Under the pieces are notes generated by a model, which searched no databases, was not told the origin of the DNA, and saw only the letters and a program-made list of their open reading frames with translations. DNA of 64,000 bases, from NCBI RefSeq assembly GCF_900101495.1, contig NZ_FMUS01000008.1, positions 62,001-126,000 on the forward strand, in the 5' to 3' direction. This DNA is from Alkaliphilus peptidifermentans DSM 18978 (GTDB taxonomy: Bacteria; Bacillota; Clostridia; Peptostreptococcales; Natronincolaceae). A program made the position numbers and the translations under genes. How positions within the stretch are numbered: the stretch's first letter is position 1; each line of letters starts with the position of its first letter. Shown piece after piece: positions 18,410-27,685 of the stretch.

Positions 18410-19330
18410 TTATATTAACTTTAAGACCTTTTTATTCATCTGATGCTTAATAAACTCCTCAACCTCTTGAAGTGTAGGTATTGAGCATGCGGCCCCTAAT
18501 CTCGATACAGCTATTGCTGCAGCAGCAGAAGAATATTTTAGTGATTCTCTTATATCTATTCCTTTAACAGCCGAAGCTATAAAATATCCAGTAAATGTAT
18601 CCCCTGCAGCAGTTGTATCTACTACAACTGTATCGAAAATTCCATGGTTTTCACGCCGATCCTTATCAGCATATGTAACTCCGCCTTCTCCCAAGGTCAG
18701 TACAATTTTCATTTCGGGATACCTTTTTAATAAAATTTCAGTAATATTGTCAGCATTTCTTCCTCCCGTTAATTGCTCTCCTTCGACTTCATTTAATATA
18801 AGTACATCAACATAATGCAAGGGATATTCATATAGCTTTTGATTAGCAGGCGAAGGATTGAAGTATATCTTCATTCCTTTTTTGTATGCCTTCTCCATAA
18901 TATATTCCACAGAAGAAATCTCATTTTGTAATAATATAATATCTCCACTGCTAAAGCTATTCAATACTCCGTCAACAAACTTGTTATTTATCTGTTGATT
19001 TGCTCCACCATAAAGCACAATGCAATTCTGTCCATTTTTATCCACCTGTATTATAGCATGCCCGCTAGGTCCTGGCAGTTTTTCTATATGATCTATATTT
19101 ACTCCAACCATATTAAGTAAACCTATAAACATATCTTCGTTAGCACTACCAATAGCCCCTGCGTGAAATGGCGTTGCTCCTGCTTTAGCCAAAGCTATAG
19201 ATTGATTTAATCCTTTTCCTCCAGTTGTAATTACAAGATTATTTGAGGAAATAGTCTCTCCTGGCAAAACAAAATTCTCTACTTCATATATATAATCTAC
19301 ATTCAGTGAACCAAAATTTAATATTTTCAT
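18410..19330 (-). CDS. PfkB/ribokinase-family sugar kinase
   Basis: The 306-residue protein has the ribokinase pattern: NFGSLNVDYIY at the N-terminus, TTGGKGLNQSIALAKAGA near 37-54, and the C-terminal catalytic motif TTAAGDTFTGYF near residue 243. It should transfer phosphate from ATP to a free sugar or nucleoside-type substrate. The ATG at 19330 fits a GAGG site 8 bp upstream; a GTG at 19339 overlaps that site. It is the last gene of a nine-gene cluster, 40 bp after an ADP-ribosylglycohydrolase-like gene. A natural reading is that it phosphorylates ribose or another pentose released by the hydrolases (inference). Confidence 0.85.
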   Translation of the reverse strand: MKILNFGSLNVDYIYEVENFVLPGETISSNNLVITTGGKGLNQSIALAKAGATPFHAGAIGSANEDMFIGLLNMVGVNIDHIEKLPGPSGHAIIQVDKNGQNCIVLYGGANQQINNKFVDGVLNSFSSGDIILLQNEISSVEYIMEKAYKKGMKIYFNPSPANQKLYEYPLHYVDVLILNEVEGEQLTGGRNADNITEILLKRYPEMKIVLTLGEGGVTYADKDRRENHGIFDTVVVDTTAAGDTFTGYFIASAVKGIDIRESLKYSSAAAAIAVSRLGAACSIPTLQEVEEFIKHQMNKKVLKLI

Positions 19331-19370
19331 TAAATTCACCTCAGCCTTGTATTATTTTCATGTATTAGTC

Positions 19371-20354
19371 TTAAATCAAATCAGCAAGCTCCTCACCAAT
19401 CTTTATCAAATCAACGCCTTTAGTAAAGGTTAGACATGTACCCGAAGGAAAACGTGTCTTCTCTACCCAGTGGGCAGGAATTTCCTTTACACCATATTTT
19501 GCACCTAATATAGCTCCAGCAACTGCACCTATAGTATCTGCATCACGTGCAAAGTTACCAGCTAAAATAGCTCCCTTTTTAAAATCACTGTGGGCCATCT
19601 TTAAGCAGGCGAAGGCAGCTGGAATAGCTTCTGCAGTAGTTGCCCATGCGCTTGTACGGAGAGCATCATGCAGGGGCATCCATACATCGATTATAGAGCC
19701 GTTTGCCTTCTCTACAATATCAAAGGCTGTATTCATTGATGCATACAGCCATGAATCTTTAGGAATAACCTTCATAGCAGCATCAATTATTTCCTCCATA
19801 GTGCCATTTACCATAGCAATGGAAACAGCTGCAGCAACAGCCTGTGCTCCCCAGACACCGTCTCCATAATGGCTTATGGAAGCATCTATTTCTGCCATTG
19901 TTGCAGCAGCCTCAGGGTCACCTGCACAGATAATGCCAACAGGTGCAATACGCATTGCTGAACCATCACTCATATGGAAAGTACTGAATTTACCGGACTC
20001 TGGTGGTCTAATTCCACGTCGCAGGTTAATGGCAGCGGAAACTTCACTAGCCCCACCACGCTTAAACTCATCCTGTACCACAACATCTTCAAACCATCCC
20101 TTAACAACATCCTCAGTTGTCAGCTTACCTCTACAGCCTATAATTATCTTTGCTGTTAATAATGCAAACTCTGTATCATCAGTGCTCCAGGATGCACCAC
20201 TGTTTAAGTCGGTGGTAAACCCATAATTTTCACGATTGCTTTGCGTTCTGGCGGCATCACCTAGTGAATCACCAATAGCAAGGCCACAGATGCATCCAAC
20301 CGCCTTCTCCCTAGCAAGGTCTTTATTAGCTCTTAAATCAGCTGTTGTAATCAT
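19371..20354 (-). CDS. ADP-ribosylglycohydrolase-family protein
   Basis: The 327-residue all-helical protein carries the dinuclear-metal motifs of the family: GLAIGDSLG near residue 24, STDDTEF near 57, SDGSAMRIAPVG near 130, and RDADTIGAVAGAILGAKYG near 268. These residues bind magnesium and cleave N-glycosidic bonds in ADP-ribosylated substrates. Bacterial members in catabolic operons are thought to act on small N-glycosides. Here it lies between a larger relative and a ribokinase, downstream of an ABC importer, so a small imported substrate is likelier than protein ADP-ribose (inference). Confidence 0.82.
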   Translation of the reverse strand: MITTADLRANKDLAREKAVGCICGLAIGDSLGDAARTQSNRENYGFTTDLNSGASWSTDDTEFALLTAKIIIGCRGKLTTEDVVKGWFEDVVVQDEFKRGGASEVSAAINLRRGIRPPESGKFSTFHMSDGSAMRIAPVGIICAGDPEAAATMAEIDASISHYGDGVWGAQAVAAAVSIAMVNGTMEEIIDAAMKVIPKDSWLYASMNTAFDIVEKANGSIIDVWMPLHDALRTSAWATTAEAIPAAFACLKMAHSDFKKGAILAGNFARDADTIGAVAGAILGAKYGVKEIPAHWVEKTRFPSGTCLTFTKGVDLIKIGEELADLI

Positions 20355-20370
20355 ATCTTTCCTCCTTTTA

Positions 20371-22467
20371 TTATAACTCTTCTATAGTTAGATTTCCGAA
20401 GCTACTTCTTCCAATCTCATACATAGCGTAGCCTGCCATTCCATAGGCATGTGTGTTGTCATACACTTGCAACAGCTGCTTACCATCTACAGAAAATGTC
20501 AGCAATTCACCCTTCACTGTCAATTCCACCGAGTATTCCCTATCATATTCCCAATGGAAGGAACAGGTGGCCAATATTCTCATTCCATTATTATTACAAA
20601 ATATTGCCACACTCTTATCTATGAATCCTGCGTAATAGCCCCTCAATGCACCCTGTACTCTGGCTGAAATTAGATGACTCTTTCCCGTATGTGGGGTGAT
20701 TCTCCCTAAAATTCTTACGTCCGTCATAAAATAATTTCCTGTCATGGCCTCTGCATGCTGAAGACACATTGCCTCCATAACCCCATGAGCTATCTCCCAC
20801 GCCCCGTGATTATGGGAAAATGGAGTAATAGAAGCAAATTCTTTCTTCTGTTTCGTAATATCTATTGTATAACTGGCCTTACCGGTTATAGAGAAATCAT
20901 CAATATATAAACAACCAAAATCTCTGTTTTTTTCAGGAGAATTAGCCTCAAATAATAATCCAACTTCATCCACCATTGCACCATCTAATTGTGGAATTGT
21001 AAAGGTTATGTTCTTCCATCCTGCATCTTTGATAACAATACCCTCCAGTAAAATATCCTCCTTGGTGTAGGTGTTACGGACATAGGGGTTTAAAATAATA
21101 CTCTCACCACTGTAGCGATCAACATAAACCATCATGGAAACCCTTTGACCAGGGTAGGCTGTTGGAGAAAATACCGGCATATATCTTTCATCATCAAAAT
21201 CTTCTCGCCGATAAAAGGGCTTATAATAAATTTTGCACTTCTGTCCTCTGGACATACGGTCAAAAAGTATTTCTGCCGAACCGCTGCCGCTGTATGCATG
21301 CTCTGTAGAATGCCTTAATGAGCAGCCTATATTATTGGAAAGTCTTAAATTGTGGGTGGAGCCTGGTAAATCAAAATCAAAACAAATCTCACCCGTCTTC
21401 ACACTTTTTACTAAATACTCTGGTGCTGATTCACCCGCCAGCCTATAGCCTAGTAGAGCAATTTCCTTAACATAGGTGGGTATATCCAAAATATTTAGAT
21501 AACCGGAAATACCCGAAAGTACAACACTATCGTTTATTGGATTACGATAATGGGGTGCTATGGCCTCAAGTCCACAGGCTACACCCATAATGGTACCTAC
21601 ATTTCCTGCATTACAGTCGGTGTCCCAGCCACACATTGTTGTAATCTCTACGCTTCGGTTAAAATCTTTTCCGTATAGCATTGCAAGTACACATACCCCT
21701 GCATTTGGTATTATATGGCATATCCCTTGATATTTGTCATATCCCCAGTTGTCCTGTAAGTATTGAAGACAAAGTCGAAAATCTTCAGGATTTTCTTTGT
21801 GAAACTGACGTACGGCATTTACTACTTTTGCGTAGGTACAATCTGTTGGAATCTGTGAAAGTCCTGCGTCTATCAGTTCATCTACATCTGCAGTGTTATA
21901 TGCAGCTGCTATACATGCTGCAATAAAGGCTGCACCATATATACCATTACCATCATGTGATACACTGGCTGCTATCGATGCATATTCTGCAGCTCTTTCT
22001 ATATTGCCAGGAAACACAAGTCCCCAGGTGTCGATAAAAATTTGTCCACCAATCTGTTCAGCCATTATAATTCCATTAGTTGCTGCTGAGCCAGATTTTG
22101 GAGCAGGAATACCTGTCTTAAGATTAAGGTAGGCGGTGTGTTCAGTACTGACACCATAGCCTCCCCACCAAAACATACCAACGCCTTCTCTAGTGTAATT
22201 AAGCCATGCATTTGCTACATCCTGCGGAGTCAGCTGTCGATCCTTTGCATCATCATACAATGCACGAAGAAAAAACACCGGCCCGTTCACATCATCATCA
22301 GCAGCAAAGTTCTTAAAGTCCTTCACATATCCAGTAATATTGCCATAGAACCGCTGAATGCGCTCACTGGTCCATGCAGTGGGCTCAACCGGTGCCCCCA
22401 ACCGTATTCCTATGTTCATTCCAAGAAAACCTGCATAGGTTTTTTCTAAATAGTTGTATTGAATCAT
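20371..22467 (-). CDS. ADP-ribosylglycohydrolase-fold protein fused to beta-sandwich domains
   Basis: The 698-residue protein has an N-terminal ADP-ribosylglycohydrolase domain (about 1-335): GFLGMNIGIRLGAP, ADDDVNG in place of TDDT, VSHDGNGIYGAAFIAA and GWDTDCNAGNVGTIMG. The C-terminal half looks like two beta-sandwich modules: a carbohydrate-binding-like segment (about 375-530) and a concanavalin-like segment (about 550-698) with ILGRITPHTGKSHLISARVQGALRGYYAGF. No signal peptide is present, so it should be cytoplasmic. The ATG at 22467 follows GAGG at 6 bp. The fusion suggests a glycosidase acting on a glycan-linked or bulky N-glycoside. Confidence 0.78.
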   Translation of the reverse strand: MIQYNYLEKTYAGFLGMNIGIRLGAPVEPTAWTSERIQRFYGNITGYVKDFKNFAADDDVNGPVFFLRALYDDAKDRQLTPQDVANAWLNYTREGVGMFWWGGYGVSTEHTAYLNLKTGIPAPKSGSAATNGIIMAEQIGGQIFIDTWGLVFPGNIERAAEYASIAASVSHDGNGIYGAAFIAACIAAAYNTADVDELIDAGLSQIPTDCTYAKVVNAVRQFHKENPEDFRLCLQYLQDNWGYDKYQGICHIIPNAGVCVLAMLYGKDFNRSVEITTMCGWDTDCNAGNVGTIMGVACGLEAIAPHYRNPINDSVVLSGISGYLNILDIPTYVKEIALLGYRLAGESAPEYLVKSVKTGEICFDFDLPGSTHNLRLSNNIGCSLRHSTEHAYSGSGSAEILFDRMSRGQKCKIYYKPFYRREDFDDERYMPVFSPTAYPGQRVSMMVYVDRYSGESIILNPYVRNTYTKEDILLEGIVIKDAGWKNITFTIPQLDGAMVDEVGLLFEANSPEKNRDFGCLYIDDFSITGKASYTIDITKQKKEFASITPFSHNHGAWEIAHGVMEAMCLQHAEAMTGNYFMTDVRILGRITPHTGKSHLISARVQGALRGYYAGFIDKSVAIFCNNNGMRILATCSFHWEYDREYSVELTVKGELLTFSVDGKQLLQVYDNTHAYGMAGYAMYEIGRSSFGNLTIEEL

Positions 22468-22505
22468 ATCGCACCTCACATAATTATTTGTTTCTTAGTA
22501 GTGTG

Positions 22506-22532
22506 TCGCCCTGTAAATCTATTACAGGGCGA
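22506..22532 (-). terminator. Intercistronic hairpin after the solute-binding gene
   Basis: TCGCCCTGTAA (22506-22516) pairs perfectly with TTACAGGGCGA (22522-22532). No T run follows, so it probably stabilises the abundant binding-protein mRNA and lowers downstream expression rather than ending transcription. Confidence 0.55.
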
Positions 22533-22547
22533 GGTTCCATCAATATG

Positions 22548-24035
22548 CTATTTAAGTACTTCTGCTAAATAGGTGCTGATTTCATCACCACCTGCAGCAT
22601 TCCATTTTGCTACGAATTCATCAAAGCTGTCAATGCTCCTAGTCCCTCTTATAATGTCGGTTGAGTACTCTATATAAAGTTTATCCATAGCATCTTTTAA
22701 AGGAAGTAGCTCGTTGGGTAGAACCACATTAACATCACTATAGTAGTATTTTGCTGCATTATCAAGGGATGCAACTGCAGGATCAGTAAGAATTTCACCT
22801 GTGATGTTGGAGATGTCCAGCCCTACCAATGTTGGCCAGAAGCGTGCCCACCACTCAGGAAATCTTTCGGTTAATGTAATTTTTCCATCGATTTCGGTAT
22901 AATGTATGTCCTTTAAGCCTAATTTATCAAGCCTTCTACCCTCTTCTCCTGCCATATATTCCAGCACTGCCCAAGCTGCTTCCTTAACTTTGGAATCTGC
23001 ATTAATTGCAAAGCCTCTAGACTCTTTAGTGACATCTATAGACTGATAGGCTTGGGACAATCCTTTAGCAGGGGGAAGAACTATAAGTTCAGCTGTTTGT
23101 CCATTTGTTTGAATCATTTTATTATTGTATACATTGACTACATCTCCTGCAGTACCAGAAACAAAACCTGATTTACCCTCATAAAATGCTTGTTCCATTG
23201 TATCCCATTGTTTTGTGATGTATTCTTTATCTAATAGACCTTCTTTATATAACCTTGCATAATATTCCAGCTTATTCTTCTCGAACTCTGTAGCCTTAGA
23301 GTAAACGTATTTTCCATCCACCTTCATTATAGTACTAGTTACACCAAATGCATGGTTAAACACGCTGTCTAGCTTGGCGATGGTTCCATCAGTGGTAATT
23401 GGGTATTCACTAAGTCCCTTATCCTTCATTTCTTTAAACATTGCATAATAGTTGTCGGGGGTTGGATTTACCAGCAGCTCTTTACTTTCCAGCGAGTTAA
23501 ACCAGTCGCTTCTCATAACAGGAATTTGCACTCTAGCTGGAGCTAACCACAACAAATAGGGATAGTTTTTAATTGATTCTCTGTTATGACTTTGCATAAT
23601 TGCTTTTACATTGGTTGAATTATTGATGTAAGGTGTAAGATCTTCAAGCATACCCTCCTGTGCGATGGGAAGATCTCCCCCTTGAAAGTATATGATATCA
23701 GGTGAAACCTGACCAGTTCTAAAGGCTATAGGAACTACATCAGCATATTTACCTGCTGGAGCCTCTAAAATTTCTAGCTTTATGTAATTACCTTCAGCAG
23801 CCATTCCTGCTTCGATTTCTTCCACCAGCTTTTGAACGTTTTCTTCAGTGGGCACAACATCCTTGCAGAGGTAAGTAACCTTCACTGGATTATCCACAGT
23901 ACCAATATTTGATGTATCTACCAAGGCTGTGTCATCAGGTGTTGCCACTGTTGGAGTTTCCTCCTTAGAACCACAGCCTGCAAATAATGTAATACTTATT
24001 AGTAATACTAGGGTCAAGCTGATTAACCTTTTCAT
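22548..24035 (-). CDS. ABC transporter substrate-binding lipoprotein (LplA-like)
   Basis: The 495-residue protein has a lipoprotein signal (hydrophobic core and lipobox LFAGC with Cys near residue 20), followed by a family 1 solute-binding fold. The size and the two following permeases with long N-terminal stretches match the LplA/LplB/LplC (oligosaccharide or glycoside) importer group. The gene follows the permease genes on the same strand. An ATPase is not encoded here, which is normal because a shared MsmX-type ATPase serves such systems. Confidence 0.87.
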   Translation of the reverse strand: MKRLISLTLVLLISITLFAGCGSKEETPTVATPDDTALVDTSNIGTVDNPVKVTYLCKDVVPTEENVQKLVEEIEAGMAAEGNYIKLEILEAPAGKYADVVPIAFRTGQVSPDIIYFQGGDLPIAQEGMLEDLTPYINNSTNVKAIMQSHNRESIKNYPYLLWLAPARVQIPVMRSDWFNSLESKELLVNPTPDNYYAMFKEMKDKGLSEYPITTDGTIAKLDSVFNHAFGVTSTIMKVDGKYVYSKATEFEKNKLEYYARLYKEGLLDKEYITKQWDTMEQAFYEGKSGFVSGTAGDVVNVYNNKMIQTNGQTAELIVLPPAKGLSQAYQSIDVTKESRGFAINADSKVKEAAWAVLEYMAGEEGRRLDKLGLKDIHYTEIDGKITLTERFPEWWARFWPTLVGLDISNITGEILTDPAVASLDNAAKYYYSDVNVVLPNELLPLKDAMDKLYIEYSTDIIRGTRSIDSFDEFVAKWNAAGGDEISTYLAEVLK

Positions 24036-24079
24036 TTAAAAATCCTCCTTATTTTTCTTCTACTTTATTTTGTATCTAT

Positions 24080-24976
24080 TTATTCTTTTACTCCTCCACC
24101 CATAACATCCTTTGCATAATATCTAAGAACAATTGGATAAAGTAATAGAATCGGTATAATTGCCACAATAATGGTGGCACCCTTAAGGGCTGCATAATCT
24201 ATTCGGGCTAGATCATTATAATTAAAAAGGTTCTGCTGTCCTACAATTGAAGTAGTGTCTCCCAATACAACAAACTGCCTCAAAATCACCTGAAATAAAG
24301 TGTCCTTAGCCTTGACAAGGTAAATGCTCGCTTTAAAAAATTCATTCCACCGCAGTACTGCATAGAACATAGTTATTGTTGCTATACCTGACTTTGCCAA
24401 AGGAAACACTATTGAAAAGAGTATACGCATATGGCTTGCGCCATCAAGTTCAGCCGCCTCGAAAACAGAGGCTGGAATATCCTCAAAATAACGCATCATA
24501 ATAATGAGATAGTAAACATTAACTGCTGTAACCAGTATAACTGACCATTTACTCCCCATTAGCCCAAGTTTTTGTACAACCAAATACTCTGGTACTAGAC
24601 CTGGTTCAAAGAGCATCATAAAAATGAGAAACACCATTATAGCCTTTTTAAACATCAATTTAGGTCTTGTAAGCACATATGCTGCAGAGGTGGTGAGTAT
24701 TATATTGATTGCAGTACCTACTACTGTGACAAAGATAGAGTTTCTAAAGGCAGACATAAGTGCTGGATGATTGAATACAATACGATAGTTAATTAAACTA
24801 AAATCCTTTGGAATAATCTCAAGCCCGCTCATTTTAACTGATGCTTCTGGGCTGGACAGGGAGCGTGCCAGGATATTAAGGAGAGGGACAATCATTGTAA
24901 GTGTTATTGCTCCTAAAATCAACATAAGAATGATCTGGCCAAAGGTAATTTTTCTGTTTCGTTTCAACCTTACCAC
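24080..24976 (-). CDS. ABC sugar permease, LplC/MalG type
   Basis: The 298-residue protein has six membrane segments and the EAA loop ASVFEAAELDGASHMRILFSIVFPLAKSG (about 168-196), the ATPase contact site in MalG-type permeases. Its start overlaps the upstream permease by 7 bp, so the two are translationally coupled and form the membrane channel of one importer. Confidence 0.88.
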   Translation of the reverse strand: MVRLKRNRKITFGQIILMLILGAITLTMIVPLLNILARSLSSPEASVKMSGLEIIPKDFSLINYRIVFNHPALMSAFRNSIFVTVVGTAINIILTTSAAYVLTRPKLMFKKAIMVFLIFMMLFEPGLVPEYLVVQKLGLMGSKWSVILVTAVNVYYLIIMMRYFEDIPASVFEAAELDGASHMRILFSIVFPLAKSGIATITMFYAVLRWNEFFKASIYLVKAKDTLFQVILRQFVVLGDTTSIVGQQNLFNYNDLARIDYAALKGATIIVAIIPILLLYPIVLRYYAKDVMGGGVKE

Positions 24977-25965
24977 ACTCCCTTTCCAGTAAATTTTTTA
25001 GAAATTAAATGGGTTGTCAGTACAAGAAATACACCTACGACTCCTTTAATCAAGCTTACAGCTGTTGATAGTGAATACTGTGCATTTTGAATACCTACCC
25101 GGTAGATATAGGTATCTAAAATATCAGTGGTACTTAATACAGCATCATTGGAGAAGTTAAGCACCTGATCGAAGCCCGCATTGAGAAAGAAGCCTAGGTT
25201 CAAAATAAACACTGTAACCATTGGAGTTACAAGGGCGGGCAATATTATATATCTAATGATACTTAAGCGATTTGCACCATCAATCTCTGCAGCCTCATAC
25301 AAGCTTGGCGGAATACTAAGAATGGCCGTGTAGTAAAAGATAGAATCCCAACCAATGCTTCTCCATGCCTCCGACAACATTAAAATCCAACGTATTTTTG
25401 TTTTATCCGTCATAAAATCTATGGATGGCAGATTAAAAATTCCCAGGATCTGATTCACTGAACCAGTGGATGGCGCCAGTGCTGCAATCCAGATTCCAGC
25501 TATTACAACCCATGATAAAAAGTGAGGCATATATGATACCACCTGCACATATTTTCTAAAACCCGCTACCCTCAGCTCATTGAGTATGATGGCAAATAAT
25601 ACGAAAAAAGGGAACAAAAGAACAAATTTCATAAAGCTTATTATTAGAGTATTACTCAAAATATCCATAAAGGCTGAGGTTCTGAAAATCATTCGGAAGT
25701 ACTTCAACCCCACAAATACCCATGGACTTCGGGCTTTATATTCGTAAAAGGCCAGCCTCATCCCCATAATTGGCCAAAGTCGAAATATCAGAAAATATAA
25801 TATTGTAGGCGTTAGAATAATATATAGCATAAAGTCAGTCCTTAGACGCCTCCATACTAGGCTGTGCTTCAGCTTTTCTTTATAAAAAGCTCTAGTTTCT
25901 TTTACACTAGTGAACCCTCTTCTTCCCTTTATCTTAGGAGGTTCTCTCTTTTCTTTTACATTCAT
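24970..25965 (-). CDS. ABC sugar permease, LplB/MalF type
   Basis: The 331-residue protein begins with a basic cytoplasmic tail of about 45 residues, then six membrane segments. The EAA loop PSLYEAAEIDGANRLSIIRYIILPALV lies near residues 220-246. LplB-type permeases have this arrangement. The ATG follows AGGAGGATTGTT. It lies 14 bp after the DUF4387 gene and overlaps the next permease by 7 bp. Confidence 0.88.
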   Translation of the reverse strand: MNVKEKREPPKIKGRRGFTSVKETRAFYKEKLKHSLVWRRLRTDFMLYIILTPTILYFLIFRLWPIMGMRLAFYEYKARSPWVFVGLKYFRMIFRTSAFMDILSNTLIISFMKFVLLFPFFVLFAIILNELRVAGFRKYVQVVSYMPHFLSWVVIAGIWIAALAPSTGSVNQILGIFNLPSIDFMTDKTKIRWILMLSEAWRSIGWDSIFYYTAILSIPPSLYEAAEIDGANRLSIIRYIILPALVTPMVTVFILNLGFFLNAGFDQVLNFSNDAVLSTTDILDTYIYRVGIQNAQYSLSTAVSLIKGVVGVFLVLTTHLISKKFTGKGVW

Positions 25966-25979
25966 AACAATCCTCCTCT

Positions 25980-26291
25980 TTATGGAATGACAATATCCAT
26001 CAGCGGGGCATGCTGTTGCGCACCGTACACATCACGATCACGGAAGGTACCTGATGAAACAGTTCTGTTGTATGTAATCTTAATGCCAAAGGCTTTTTCA
26101 AAAAAAATAATATTGCTTATGTCTTTCGGTTCTAAATTATATAGCTGACAAATGGTTTCAACATTTATAACTCCACTCTTTACAACTCTGTTATAGTACT
26201 CAGGATTATCAAACAGTATATCTAATGTAATTTCGAAGGGACCACTATTTTTGCTTCTTAGTATTTTAGCTAAATCTATAAGTTTGTTCAT
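25980..26291 (-). CDS. DUF4387 protein, small partner of AtuA
   Basis: The 103-residue protein matches the DUF4387 family: LAKILRSKNSGPFEITLDILFDNPEYY at the N-terminus and GTFRDRDVYGAQQHAPL near the C-terminus. These proteins are commonly encoded next to DUF1446/AtuA proteins and are thought to be their small subunit. The gene lies 11 bp after the AtuA gene on the same strand. Its exact function is unknown. Confidence 0.82.
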   Translation of the reverse strand: MNKLIDLAKILRSKNSGPFEITLDILFDNPEYYNRVVKSGVINVETICQLYNLEPKDISNIIFFEKAFGIKITYNRTVSSGTFRDRDVYGAQQHAPLMDIVIP

Positions 26292-26302
26292 ATTGGCATC
26301 TC

Positions 26303-27667
26303 CTATTTATTTCTGTATTCAATGGGAAATAACACTTTTCCATTCTCCGTTTCCATAAGATGGTATACTGAAAATTCGTATACTGCACCAAACTCCACAT
26401 CACTTGGTGCAAAAGGAAACGCCAGATTACCCGCTGTAGATTTTCTTCCATCGTATCCATAGTGCATAAAGGTGGAACGAACTGAGCTGCACAATGCAGA
26501 AGCGTCACTTTGGGTTCTAGCAATAACCTCAAACACTACTCCCAGTTCATGAGAGATAGTATTATTTGTTTCTAAGCTTCCCATCACTCCGTTTTTGCCG
26601 TAGTTGTAAAAGTTGATCTCATATTGATCTTGGGGGATTTCCTGGTATTGTTCCATTACACTGTTTTTCACCAATTCTTCTACCTCTTCTATCTTTTCCA
26701 CAAGAATGGGATCTCGGACGCCTGCCACAACAAAGCTTCTATAGGCTACCCTGCGGGCACCCTCCAGCTTCACTTCATAAACTGGTGTACTGCTTATTCT
26801 ACTGCCACTTACACGAACCCGCCCTTTACCGACATCGATAAAGTCACAGTCCTCTAACTCTAGAACAATACCAGGGCCATGTAAAATAAAAGGATGATCC
26901 TTCTCATAAAAGGTATGGGCTGCTACACTTACAGGTGTACATTTGCGCTGCGGATTTGTTGAGTACACCTCAAAGTTATCATTATAAAGGACACCCATCA
27001 TACAATCTTTTGTAGTGCCTGGCTCACAGCATAGAGCGCCACATTCCAATACCTTACCCATGTGATATGCCAAGGCCTTATCAAAACCATGGAATATACC
27101 TACAGCCGCAAAAGGTGCCGGGTCATAGGCTCTACCGCAAACAATCAACTGTGCACCACATCCCAATGCTTCTAAAATAGGCTCTGTACCCATCTGTGCA
27201 ACAATACTGGTGGTTTCCTTTAAAGCCTTATCAGTAAGAACTGGTACTGTATTTCCTAAGGGGATAACCTTGTCCTGCCTCATATGCTGCTGAATAATAT
27301 CCTTTGGAATATCTGCCCAAATGACAGCTTGTTTAAGTGGAGAAAGCTTACCTTCAGTAATAATTTCATCTATTATATCGAGAGTCCATTCTACATGTGC
27401 TCTTGCACCGCTTCCACCTGCCGAGCCAATAATCACTGGAATGTTATTTTTAAAACCAGCCGTGATTATAAACTCCAAATCCTTCTTACAGGCCTTACGG
27501 CTTACAATTGCAGTACTGGCCCCCAATTTATGGGGTCCTGCATCTGTGGAGCCTGCATCCACGACAATAGCATCAGGCTTCTCTTTCATTCCATTTGCAA
27601 AGGATTCTGGAGGAAATCCATATCCCAAAATACCACAGGGTGACAGAATTTTAATATGCTTTTTCAT
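26303..27667 (-). CDS. AtuA/DUF1446-family protein (acyclic terpene utilisation family)
   Basis: The 454-residue protein has the N-terminal DUF1446 signature: ILGYGFPPESF, DAGSTDAGPHKLG near residue 37, and IIGSAGGSGA near 79. AtuA was named from citronellol/geraniol catabolism in Pseudomonas, but the family is broad and its reaction is not established. Here it is paired with DUF4387 and sits between a FadR regulator and a sugar-type ABC importer, with no acyl-CoA carboxylase genes of the terpene pathway. A terpene substrate is therefore unlikely; the family name should not be taken as function. Confidence 0.84.
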   Translation of the reverse strand: MKKHIKILSPCGILGYGFPPESFANGMKEKPDAIVVDAGSTDAGPHKLGASTAIVSRKACKKDLEFIITAGFKNNIPVIIGSAGGSGARAHVEWTLDIIDEIITEGKLSPLKQAVIWADIPKDIIQQHMRQDKVIPLGNTVPVLTDKALKETTSIVAQMGTEPILEALGCGAQLIVCGRAYDPAPFAAVGIFHGFDKALAYHMGKVLECGALCCEPGTTKDCMMGVLYNDNFEVYSTNPQRKCTPVSVAAHTFYEKDHPFILHGPGIVLELEDCDFIDVGKGRVRVSGSRISSTPVYEVKLEGARRVAYRSFVVAGVRDPILVEKIEEVEELVKNSVMEQYQEIPQDQYEINFYNYGKNGVMGSLETNNTISHELGVVFEVIARTQSDASALCSSVRSTFMHYGYDGRKSTAGNLAFPFAPSDVEFGAVYEFSVYHLMETENGKVLFPIEYRNK

Positions 27668-27685
27668 TTTCCCTACTCCTTATGC

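Noticed and set aside
26303-27667. Terpene degradation pathway
   Set aside because: AtuA is named from citronellol catabolism, but none of the geranyl-CoA carboxylase or related genes are nearby, and the importer is of sugar type.
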